Assembly (NCBI RefSeq): GCF_000711695.1
Contig: NW_013546917.1
Span: forward strand, 1-64,000
Reading direction: 5' to 3'
Source of the DNA: Tilletiaria anomala UBC 951
Taxonomy: Eukaryota > Basidiomycota > Exobasidiomycetes > Georgefischeriales > Tilletiariaceae
DNA: 64,000 bases
Part shown: piece by piece, positions 10,318 to 20,766 of the stretch
Position numbering within the stretch: position 1 is the stretch's first letter
How the letters are laid out: every line of letters begins with the position of its first letter
Program-made: the position numbers and the translations under genes
The notes under the pieces: model-generated
The model's input: the letters and a program-made list of their open reading frames with translations, nothing else
What the model was told of the DNA's origin: nothing
The model's database searches: none

Positions 10318-12210
10318 ATGAACTACCAAAAGCTCAATCTTGGCGCCATCGACGCGCGGACGGCTGCGGGAGCACCTGCGCTGGGTGCGAATGCACGCAC
10401 ATCCTCGCCTGAGTCAAATTATTGGCGTCGCTTCCGGTCACCTGTCTTCATCAAAGAGCATGCCCCCATAACCTCCATTCACTTTGTGCCGGCTTCTTCA
10501 GTAGCCCCCACGGTTCCCGCTCCTGGGTCTGATCAGGCAAACAATGCGCTCATCAACCCACTCATCCCCCAAGCGTCCTCGACAGGTGGGAGCACATCTG
10601 CAGCTGCGTCCTCTTCGCAGCGGTATGCAGTCACCTCAGGAACAAAGGTGCAGCTCTATTCCATGCGCACGGACAAAGTCGTCAAAACAGTGTCAAGATT
10701 TGGCGACGTTGCGAGAAGTGGGAATATTAGAGCAGACGGAAAGCTGCTCGTAGCAGGCGATGACTCGGGCTTAATTCAAGTCTTTGATGTCAACTCGAGG
10801 GCAATCCTGCGAACGTTCAAGGGGCATAAGCTGTGAGCATTCCATGGCAGTCCCGATAAACACGTCGAAGCTGACCATTCTCGCGTCCGTAAACGCAGAC
10901 CTGTACACGTTACCCGCTTTTCTTCGGCCCCGACCCAGGTGCTCTCAGCATCAGACGACCAGACTGTCCGGCTGTGGGACATTCCATCTCAGTCGGCAGT
11001 GCGAACGTTCGCTAGACATAGCGACTATGTTAGATCTGCGATGGTATCACCAGACAATCCGTCGCTTCTTCTCAGCGGCTCCTACGACGCGACAGTGCGC
11101 CTATGGGATGCTCGCGTGCACGAGAATGGGGGGCAGGTCATACAGATGGACCACAAGGCACCAGTAGAAGATATTGCAATTTATCCTACTGCAGGCGGAG
11201 GTGTTGCTCTCAGTGTCGGAGGGCCAGTATTACGAGCTTGGGATCTGATGATGGGTGGGAGATGCATCAAGGCCATCTCGAATCATCAAAAGACCATCAC
11301 AAGCCTCGCAATCTCGATGGAAAGCGATGCAAATGTCAGCGCAGCACCTGGCGCACTCGGATCCATTGGTCTTGGCAGCAGCGGTATGCGCATTCTCACA
11401 GGGGGGCTGGATCATCTTATCAAGATTTATGACCCGTCTAAAGGCTTCAAGGTGACGCATACCATGCGCTATCCCGCACAGATCCTCTGCATGGCTCTGT
11501 CACCTGATGAGAGCCATCTCGCGGTTGGCATGGCGGACGGAACGTTGTGCATCCGGAAACGCGAGCTGAAGCAGAGCGAGATCAAACGTAGACAAGAGCG
11601 AAAAGCTGCACTAATAGGGGGCAGCTACGACTCCTTCTTGCAAGGCAATGCAGCTGCTGCAGCTCAACAAGCCGGCAGCACCATGGGCCCTGGCCAAGAC
11701 GCAGGGCGACGAAGCCGCGATGACGTACGTGTCGCGAGTGTACGAAGCGTCAAGCTCAAAGATTACGACAAATTTCTCAAAGCGTTCCGTTATCAGGATG
11801 CACTCAATGCAGTGTTGCGTCCGAATGTACCTGCCAACGTGACATTTGCCCTCTTGCTGGAGCTCACACATCGCTCGCCAATCGTGACAGCGACCAACGG
11901 CGGCCCAGATGGAATTCGACGCGCAGTTCAGGGAAGAGATGACGTCGGGCTCGAGCCCTTGCTCAAGTTCCTGCTCAAACATGCTTCTAATCCAGCCTAC
12001 GTGGACATCGTCTCCGACACCATGAACGTCCTCATTGACTGCTACGCCGACGTGCTTGGACAGTCACCCTTGTTGGACGACATGCTCGGGCGCATATGGG
12101 CCAAGATCTCGGATGAGATCAAGCTGCAGCGCAACATTACGCAGGTCAAGGGCGCGCTTGAGATGATCCTGGCACGCACAGCCCTCAGTGCCGCGCTATC
12201 TCAACCGTGA
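10318..12210 (+). CDS. UTP15: U3 snoRNP / SSU processome WD40 protein Utp15
   Basis: Exons are 10318-10832 and 10899-12210 (608 residues; the intron splits a Leu codon). It is a subunit of the t-UTP/UtpA complex, which acts in the nucleolus in rDNA transcription and early 18S pre-rRNA processing. The N-terminus has the typical NYWRRFRSPVFIKEHAPITS block, then a Ser/Ala-rich insert. WD40 repeats follow, among them GKLLVAGDDSGLIQVFD, VLSASDDQTVRLWDI, LLLSGSYDATVRLWDARV and ILTGGLDHLIKIYDP. The C-terminus carries the UTP15 domain (KDYDKFLKAFRYQDALNAVL, then a helical region). A second in-frame ATG at 10288 would add ten residues; MNYQKL fits the family better. It converges with DPH7, leaving a 164-base gap. 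Confidence 0.95.
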
Positions 12211-12374
12211 CCTCTTAGAATAGACACATTCTGTACTTCTACGCATTTGCGCATTTGCATCATATCGCATTTTTGAAGGTTATATCACCTCTGAAATTGA
12301 CTTGCCGGAAGGAGGACGAGAATTTCCCTTTAGCAAAAGCTCACACTTCTGCATGCAATTATATTGCAGTACAG

Positions 12375-14034
12375 TTAGGCACTCCAGATGTGCAAGCGAG
12401 CGTCATAAAAGGAGGCAGAGTAGACCAACGTGTCTCCTCCCTCTTGAAGGAGATCGCCTCGGTCCCAGTCGCAGCCATACCCGATGCTTTCATGTTCATC
12501 GAATCGACTTAGCAACTCCATGCGTCCCTTTTGGTCTGCTGGAGGTATGCTCAGCACTTTGAATCCCCCATGCATCGCACCAACGAGCAGCGTGTCCGCA
12601 TCGGTAGGATGCCACTTGACGCGCCAGATGCCGCCTTCGACGTCAAACCCGTCGCGATCAATCACAGGCCGCGCAGGCTGCCGAGCGTCGAATATTCGTA
12701 GGCGCGAATCGTAGCTGCCAACGGCCCATATGTGTTCACGCATGTGATGGCTTTCAAGAGCAGTCACCCCACCATCGAAACTTTTGTGTTGAATCAAAAA
12801 GTAGGATGCGAGAGGTCAGCGGGTCTTCCGTCCCGCACTCAAATGGCTCATTCTCACCCTTTGCGTGTAATGAAGGTGGGCTTCCGACCAGTCCTCCGAT
12901 TTGGCGTTCGCATATCCCAGCCTTTCAACGTCAAATCGTCAGCACCTGCGGTGACGAGGATAGACGTCAGCCGTGAAACATAAACGATCATGTCATATCT
13001 GGCTTACCGCTCCATGCAACCGTACCATGCGACCAGCAGTCCCAGGCAGCAATCCATGCTTCGTTGTCATGCGCTTTCCATGTCTCGAGGCCTGCAGGAT
13101 ATGAATTTTGACCGTTCCCTTGCTGTTCCCACTGAGCAGGGTCATTTAGAAGTGCATGAGCTTGCGCCTGATCCGCATCCTCATTTCCATCTTCTTCTTC
13201 GTCACCGCTCCATTCTCTTCCTTGTCCTATGAAATTCTTTTTTTCCTCTCTGGTTAATACGGTTTGAGGGGATGCGTCGCCGTTGAGACACCGTAAGACA
13301 CTTGGCAAGAAAGCGAGTGTCCCATCGCTCTGGCTAACGATCAATTTCTGATCCTGAAGGGTGCTCTGTACGCGGTTCTGACGACGATTTGACCAATCCA
13401 GGCTGAGACAGAGAGACTTCCGCGGATTAATGTACCATGATGAGTCCTTCTTCAAGCTCATTGACTGTTGCGAGCCTAGCAGCTTGAACATGTCCACGCA
13501 ACCGGTCGCCGTTGCAACCGAGAGAATATCTTGCTCTAGCGAACCCGGCGTCGAGCCTATGGAGAACCATTTCATGTCTAGTATGGCTGGTGTAAACTGC
13601 TGGTGGATGGGATGACTTTTTTGTTCTCTGATCAGCAAGTGTCTGGGCAAGATCACCGTGATCACAGTGTCAACGTACCAATTGACCTTTGCAGGCACGG
13701 GTGTCTTGGTGACCTTGTAAAGGGTTACCGTCCCGCGACGGGTATATGCTGGAGAGATGCTAGTATTCCCATCTAATTCTTCAGCTTGAGCACTTTCTTT
13801 GTCTACATGATAAGTTCCAAGCGCAAAGACTCCGGACATGCTCGGGTGAGCTTCCACAGAGTCTGCACAAAGGCCAGTCGAAGCGGTGTACAGAGAGGCC
13901 GGCGCTAACATGGTCCACACGGCGTCCTTGAATGCAAGCCAGACTTCGGCTGCTTGGTTCTTTGCCGATTTACAGCCCTCGCCCTTGGAAGACCTGCGGG
14001 TCGAGCTGCCCGCGACGGGTGTAAGCAGCTCCAT
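12375..14034 (-). CDS. DPH7: Diphthine methyltransferase-like WD40 protein (DPH7/WDR85)
   Basis: Exons are 14034-13008, 12945-12858 and 12780-12375 (506 residues). In the diphthamide pathway DPH7 removes the methyl ester from methylated diphthine on elongation factor 2, allowing the final amidation. Evidence: the N-terminal TASTGLCADSVEAHPSMSGV then FALGTYHVDK block; WD40 units including DILSVATATGCVDMFKL; the short middle exon encoding ADDLTLKGWDMRTP; and the diagnostic C-terminal run HHMREHIWAVGSYDSRLRIF, GGIWRVKWHP, HESIGYGCDWDRG and LVYSASFYDARLHIW. The middle of the protein has an acidic insert (about residues 260-290, GDEEEDGNEDADQ) that is longer than usual. Splice phases agree at both junctions (GGT glycine codons are split). 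The start ATG at 14034 is the first in frame; a further upstream exon cannot be ruled out. Confidence 0.9.
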
Positions 14035-14263
14035 CTGACGCTGAGGGCAAACGTTGGACGAAGATCATGATGCGACCGTTTAGATGGTTTACTGTTGTGA
14101 AGGACGGAAAGGAACACGTGACCATCCATTGAGCCTGAAACGGCATGCATCCTCCAGCGACTCCTTCTCCTTTTATCACTCAAGGTCGACTATGCTATAT
14201 GCATTCGTATGCCCCTAAGAATTCTATGAATCTAGACATCATCCCTGCCTTCGCATAGGGTCT
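14035..14263. promoter_or_regulatory. Upstream region of DPH7
   Basis: A short stretch of about 230 bases lies between the DPH7 start and the retroelement relic and probably contains the DPH7 promoter. No clear motif is seen. Confidence 0.35.
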
Positions 14264-17060
14264 CTACGCCTCTGGAAATTGATCTATTGTGAGCGCCGTT
14301 GGTCGCAACAGAATCCATTGAAGTCTCTTATTTTGTGAACCGTCTTGGGATAAAATTTCCGTTACATGCCACCGAAGCCAGACCCCACTCCGCTGTCGAG
14401 CCCCATCCACAGGACGATCGCGGCACTGGCTCCAGCGACAGGCGAGCCGAGGAGGAGCCCGCACGACATGGCAATGTCGTTCGTCTGAGCAGGGACATGA
14501 TGGCTCTGACAGACAGGATGACCCAGGAGTACGACGATGATCTCTTTTTACCTGCCTAAGTGGCACAAGGCGGTGGGCGTCAACCGCCGCACCATTACAC
14601 CGGCCTACGATCACCTCCTGCTCAACCTCAACGCCCTCTGCCCGAAGATGACAGGCTCGAAGGTTCTGGGAGTCTTCCGCTCCTCCGATCCAGTCGATCA
14701 GCTTCTCGCCCGACTCGAGACAGCCGTGAGCCATGCCAGCGCGGGCGGCCGCCTCCGCCCTGCCATGGCGAGCAGCAACCGGCATGCCACTATCGCTCGT
14801 AGCGACATCCCGGTCTCGCGAGCCCGAGATGGTTGCTACTTGTCAGACATCGACCAGTTCACCTTCGCTGCCGGCAGTGCGCTCTCCCGTGGCAGCAAAA
14901 GTGAGGCAGGCAGACTGATTCGACACTATTCTCGGCAAGCCCTGGCTGCAAGCGCACGGTAATGAACTCCTGGGTGGTCAAAATGCGCTGAAGCTCGGCG
15001 GAAAGGCGTTCGCATTGGCCAAGCGCGCTTTGACGGCCGCATCTGCTAAAGCTATCACCGGGCTGTTCACCTCCTACCACACACTTGAATCCGACCAGAC
15101 TAAGCGCAACTACCCCTCCACCTCTGCGGAGAGCGTGGGGGTGGGGTCGGTGGCGCATGTGTGCGGGTACAGGTGCGTCAAAACACGAGCGACAAGCACT
15201 CCATGACATACTCTTGTCAAGACCTTATCTGACGAGAGAGTACGCACCCAAAGCTTCGCCGTCGATACCGATCCTTCCAGTCCGACTCGATTGAGTGGAG
15301 GGTTAGACGCCACCGCACGCCCGCTCCCTCCAGCTCTCACCAGCTGCGCACCGGGAGCTCAAAGGGATGCTTGGAGATTGGGCGGAGAAGGGCATCGTCG
15401 GGAAGACTAAGGGAAAGGGCAACGTCGCCTTCGTTGAGATCAGTGAGCCGTCGAAAGTTCGCGTGGTAATGGAGGCTCGTCTGGCCAACGAGCTCCTCGA
15501 GCCGAAGCGATACTCCGCTGTGCATTGGCGATGTCTGGTCATTCCTCGCAGAGACGATGACCGTCTGCTCGATCGATTCCTCCACGAATATCCACTGCTT
15601 CCGCGCGTTCGCGACTTCTTCGCCTTCGATGGAGGGAGATACGGTCGACTGCGACTCGCGCACCTGCCGCAGGGAGCGTCCCAACCGCCGGCGCTGGCGA
15701 TGGCGTTCCAACAGAGTCTCTTGCAGCCGGTCGGTCACATCACCTTGTCCTACGTCATCAACATCGGCATTAAGCAACGAAGACGCCCGGTTATATGACC
15801 ACATTCGTGAAGAACTCGGCCTCCTGAAGGACGCGAAAGTCACGCTGAATCTCAAGTCATCCACCTGGTATGACACCAAAGACGTCCGCGTACTAGGCGC
15901 CCTTTGGTCGGCAAGTGAGCTTCGCCCGACCCACACGCGCATCGCCGATATCCTCGCGCTGGCCACCCCGAGGCAACTGGGGAACCTGCACTGGCCAGCC
16001 GCGATTGTGCAATACCTGTCGATATTTATCCCCAATTGCGGGTGTCCGCTCGTGCCTTTGTACGGCCACATCGGATGCGGGCAAAGGCGCGCGCTGGAAT
16101 GACGATTTTCCGGGGGCGTGGGAGACAGTGAGGGTGGCTGTCGCCGCGGCCTGCTCGCTTCACTTCCACACGCCCGGCGAGCAGCTAGTCGTACGCACCG
16201 ACGCCTCGCTCGTCGGATTAGGTCGATCACTATTCGTCCGCCGAGACGGTGCCGACTATCCACTGGCCTTGGTCTCACGCAAATGGGAAGACGCTCACTC
16301 CACCTACAGCGTGGGACGTCGCGACGCTGTTGCGCTCAAGAAGGTGGTCGACCGCTTGCCGCCTTTCATTACCGACACGCCTAGTGCCCTCCACAAGACC
16401 GAAAGTGCGATCGTGCAGGGTCTGCTTCATCATGAGGGCGACGACCATCTCACAGCATCCGCGGTAGCACTCTCCGAGGTTGGCAATAAAGCTCACAAGA
16501 TTGTTCATCCTCCCTTTTTTGCTGCGTCCAAGATGCTATCGCTGACGTGGCTTCCAGAATCCTGCCTTTAGTCGTTGCAACGGTCGCACTTAGGCGTCCG
16601 CAGTCCATTTCCCTCAGAGGCGCATGTGTCCGTCGCGAAGCAGGGCGCAGATTCGTTCTGCAGCCCGCAGAGGGAGGCGTATCGCCAACTCGAGCAGGTA
16701 GCTCAGATACCTGTGGCCTTCCCCCGCGTTGACATGTTGCGCGATATCTTGCAACGGTTCCGTCTCAAAGACTACTTGCTTTAACGTGTCGAATTTCCGA
16801 CGGAGGATGACGAGGATGAAGAGGATGCAGATGCTAGACTGGTGGTGGTCGTACCCGAATCCGAGATCGAGCGCATTCTGCAATTCGTGCGCAGAACAAC
16901 TATACACACACGGGGCATGGCGACTTTGTCCTCGCTCTCCGGCGCACAGGTTCGCATCTTTGGCGGCGAAAGTGTCTGACTTCACGCATCTTTGTAAAGA
17001 GTGTCAAGCATCCCGCAACATGGCACCGCTGCGGGAGGCTTGACAATTGGCCAGCCAGTG
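14264..17060 (+). mobile_element. Decayed LTR-type retrotransposon relic (probably Ty3/Gypsy-like)
   Basis: Recognisable parts lie in order on the + strand: a reverse-transcriptase-like segment at about 15.4-15.8 kb (with an FFAF...LPQG block), an RNase H-like segment at about 16.1-16.4 kb (TDAS and LVSRKW blocks), and a weak zinc-binding integrase-like segment (CKEC) near 16.9-17.0 kb. The frame changes several times along the element, so it is broken, with at least four or five breaks. I recognised no long terminal repeats, so both ends are approximate. It looks old. Its order is inferred from the RT, RNase H, integrase arrangement; the exact family is unsure. It sits between DPH7 and the PI-PLC-like gene. 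Confidence 0.6.
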
Positions 17061-17301
17061 GTTGTGGTCCAACACGTTTACGTGGATCACGGACAACTTT
17101 GTGGCGGCTAACGGTCGGGGTAATAACATACGTGAACAATCTGGGGAAAATGGGACGCACAATGCGGTCATGCAGGAACAGTTGCGCAGTCGGTGCAACT
17201 TTAGCTCTCCTTTCCTACCATTAACTCAAGTGCAGCCGTATGCCGTTATCAATAGGTGCACTAGATAGAGAAACAGTCACAACTTTGCTATTGCCATCGA
17301 T

Positions 17302-18947
17302 TTGTATGCCTTTGCAACACTGAGAGGAGTTGACTGCCCCTTTGTATCAATATATGATAAAAGAGAGTGCGCGTCGAAACCTGTGTCAAGATCAGCCTCA
17401 CTATTCCCTTCCCGTATGCCACCAACATGCTCGTCCACCGTGGGGTGCTTGTCCACCGTCGCGCCGTCCTCGAGCTCACCCTCTCCACTCCTCGAGATCC
17501 ATGTACACGACCTCACTTTGAAAGCAACTGCGTCTGCGCTGGTCTTCGCACTTGGCCAGCCTGGCTCGAATATTCCTGCACGCAAATTCCCGAATGGAGT
17601 CCAACAAGGCACATCCTGCATCCTAAGCGTGGCCCCTGAAAGCAAATTTGCCTCGTCCCCCACGGTGCCGCTGGTCCTGACTCCGAAAACCCCGGTTGGG
17701 AATGTCTCCCAGAAGAGAGAGCAATCGATTACACTACTGGTACAACTGAAACCGCAAGGCTTCCTGGTAGGCGTTTTCAAATACTACCAGACTAGCACTT
17801 GGCAGCGTGTCGAGGCCATCTCCGGTAACGCTCCGTTTCCGTACTACGCTCTTCAGACCCGTCCTTCGCCTTCTGGTTCGAAGATTCACGTTCTGCTCTT
17901 CTCCACCGTCGATCCGGAGACATGGATGTCGAAACTTCCATCGTCCGCACCCTTGTCTTCATTCTGTATTCCGGGTACGCATGAGTCTCTTGCGCGGTAC
18001 GGGTACCCCATCTCGACCTGCCAAAACGTTGCGTCAACTGTCGCCGCGCAGCTGGCTGCTGGAATTCGCTTCCTTGATGTCCGTGTCAATGCCAAAGGGA
18101 AAGGATACCCCTCGCAGCAAAAACTACTCGCCTATCATGGCGTCACGGACGAGCGCATCGAGTTCGGGCAAGTGCTGGCGCAGTGCTGGGACTTCCTGGA
18201 CGGTGTCGGAAAGAGCGAGACGGTCATCATCAGCATGAAACCAGAGGCGGACGCGGCGACGATGCAAGCATGCTTCGAACAGGTCTATCTCAACCCAACC
18301 AAGTCACGATGGTTCCTCGAACCTCGAGTGCCAACGCTGGGTGAGGCACGCGGGAAGCTAATCCTCATGAGCCGGTACGGTAGCAGCAGCGACCAACCTG
18401 GCGGGATCCATCCCTCCATCTGGCCAAACAGCGAGAAAGACATGTGGGTACGCCCTCCGCTGCTTGTGAGACTTCCGACTTGGGCCCTGAAAATCCAACG
18501 TCCTTCTTTAGATTCTCTTACATTATTCCCTCCGGTCAGAAGGTAGAAACGCAAGACTGGTACAACGTCGGGACCCTAGGATCGTTAGGCGATAAATTCC
18601 AGCTGATGCAGAAGCTGCTCAGTTCTTCCGGCTCGGATCCGAACACGCTGTCCATCAACTTCGCAAACGGGTCATCCTTTCCCTTGGCACTCCCTCCTTC
18701 CGTCGCCATGGGCGCGCTCGGCTACACGGGGATGAACAAGCGCATCCTCGATTACGTGGCGAACCAACTGTTACAAGCCAGCAGGACGAGCCCTCTGGCA
18801 GCTTTAGGCGAGAAGGGCGCGGTCGCGCCCCTCCCGTGGAATGGGGCGACCAACCCACTGAAATGCATCTTTAACCTCGACTATTATGAAACCACACCTG
18901 ATCTCGTCCCGTTGCTCATCCAGGCAAACTTTCAGCAGAATCCATAG
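17302..18947 (+). CDS. PI-PLC X-domain-like phosphodiesterase
   Basis: Exons are 17302-18443 and 18512-18947 (525 residues; the intron splits an Ile codon). The core resembles phosphatidylinositol-specific phospholipase C of the small, calcium-independent (bacterial-like) type. The first catalytic His is in SFCIPGTHESLARYG (about residue 230). Then come the helix AAQLAAGIRFLDVRVNAKGK, the second His in LLAYHGVTDERIEFGQVL, and ETVIISMKPEAD. An all-beta-like N-terminal region of about 150 residues precedes the domain. There is no obvious signal peptide or lipid anchor. The start is uncertain: the first ATG (17302) gives an odd N-terminus, and the ATG at 17416 or an unseen upstream exon may be used. 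The gene begins about 250 bases after the retroelement relic and converges with the next gene (158-base gap). Activity is inferred from the fold. Confidence 0.8.
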
Positions 18948-19105
18948 CTTGTACCCAAATTCTCGTACGCCAGTAGATACCCGTTCGCACAGGAAGGCAT
19001 TTGTATTACTGATGATAATGGCCACACGGCACATTCGTGTTGCCTGAATAGAGAATAATGGTTGGGTATCACTTTGATGATGCGAAAGTTGCGCGCTGCC
19101 TCCTC

Positions 19106-20217
19106 TCAGCCAAGCACAATGCTGGATGTGCCGCCTGTGCCACCGGCCTCTCTCACCCGACGTGTCGGCCTGGATGCATGGAAGAGAAAAGAGCCTCAGC
19201 CTCCCCGCTGGACCGCGCATCATTAGCTAAAAAGCACTCACCTGAATGTCTGAGCGGCGACTTGTTCCCTCTGCGCCCGGTCCAGATCTTCCTGCGTCGC
19301 AGCATGTGCATCGCCCCTTCTTCCGGCGTTTCTATCGCCATTACCATCTGCCCAGGCTGATGAGGCATTGTCACCCACCCGCGCCGCCATGCCCCTCCTC
19401 CCCTTGCCGCCTGCCAATGTGGCAGAGCTTTCGTCGTATGCATCGACAGGCGCAAACAAGCTAGCGACCTGCTCGCTGCCCCCACCGACCGCCTCTCTCA
19501 CGCGGCGTGTCGGCTTGAAGGCGGCACCGGAGGCGTCATGCACTTGCATGGTACTGGTGGCAGGGGAAGAGGACCTTCCGGGATCCAAGACGGCTAGCGA
19601 TGCAAACTGGTCAACGTCTGCTGCCGGAGGGGCCGCGCCTTGCCTGCCTGTCCCTCCGCCCCCGAGGACAATCTGGTCGTTCTTTTCATCCATGGGAGCG
19701 AAAAGGCTCCCCACCTGCTCGCTGCCCCCGCCAACAGGCTCGCGCACTCGACGACTTGCTCTGAACACGTCCCCATCTGGCATGCGCACCTGGTTCGACG
19801 ACGCAGCGGCAGCCGGGGTGCTAGAGCTCTTGACAGTCGAGGTAACGTGTGCATCATTCAAAGCCACCGGGTCTCTCCAAGCGCCGGAGGGATCAGAGGA
19901 GAAAGACCCGATGGTGGCGTATTTCGGCAATTTATTGATCTCGGTGTAGTTGGGCCCTACCTCGATGCCGTGCGACTTGAGAAAGGCGAGCAGATCTTGC
20001 TTGGTAAACACAATGTAGTCGTTGAAAGGCAGGCAGCCTGGAAAGAACAATGCGGGGGGTTGTCAGCTGAAGGCGCCATGCCAGGTCGAACGAGCCCGAC
20101 ACAGTCCCACGGATAGGTGAGTGCCTGGTGCCATTGTCGTCGCTCACCCAGATGATACGCCCAGTCCTTGGGATTCGTGTCTTTCGCCAGCTGCGGATTT
20201 GCGACAAAGGTAGCCAT
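19106..20217 (-). CDS. Unknown protein with three RRVRE-GG repeats
   Basis: Exons are 20217-20148, 20037-19242 and 19169-19106 (309 residues). I do not recognise the family with confidence. The N-terminus (MATFVANPQLAKDTNPKDWA, then LGCLPFNDYIVFTKQDLLAF) looks like a small globular region of about 70 residues. The rest is disordered, rich in Ala, Gly and Ser, and carries a repeat at about 115-138, 197-220 and 288-300: Phe-[Arg/Lys]-x-[Ser/Thr]-Arg-Arg-Val-Arg-Glu-x-x-Gly-Gly, followed in the first two by SEQV and SLFAP. The third copy is completed only by the small last exon, which supports that splice. The basic-then-GG motif recalls short linear repeats of microtubule-associated proteins such as Jupiter/HN1, a weak likeness only. 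It is divergent from the leucine-rich-repeat gene. Confidence 0.75.
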
Positions 20218-20766
20218 CTTCCTTGCTTTTGAGGGTATCACGCGCTGCCAATCAGTTTGTTGAAGCTGTATGCGTCGCTGTGCCATCCGTCGGCGAGAGA
20301 AGAATGTCTTAGATGCATGGCATGTGCACTTGATTGCCAGATGGGAGGTGTTGCAAGTGTTGTGTTGGAGAAGCTGAAAGAGCGAGGCTGGCGCACACGC
20401 GCACTTTCTGTGCGTAGGCCAGAGCCAGAGCCAGTGAAGACAATGAAAGTGCCGCCGCCGCAGAATCTCGGAATTCGGGACACAGGCGCGGCAACTCGCT
20501 CCCACTTTTTTGGATTCCTTTCATCAACGCATCATCATGCTCACAGCGCTCTTTCTGGGGACGCCGACATTGGTCAGCTTGTCTGTGAGGGTGGACATGG
20601 GTCTCGGACTCTCACAGAGAGAAACGCACACATCTCTTCTGCTTGAAAATTTCAAGATTCTGAGCTCCAGGACTTGAAGTTCATGCGCAGGTGCCTTTAG
20701 TAACACGACACTTACAAGGGAAGCCGCCGCAGAACCAAGCGTTGTCCCGATCCTGGTGTCGCCAAC
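20218..20766. promoter_or_regulatory. Divergent promoter region
   Basis: About 550 bases separate the starts of the three-repeat protein gene (-) and the leucine-rich-repeat gene (+). No strong open frame or RNA gene is seen, and no known motif is clear. The true start of the LRR gene could lie in part of this region. Confidence 0.45.
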
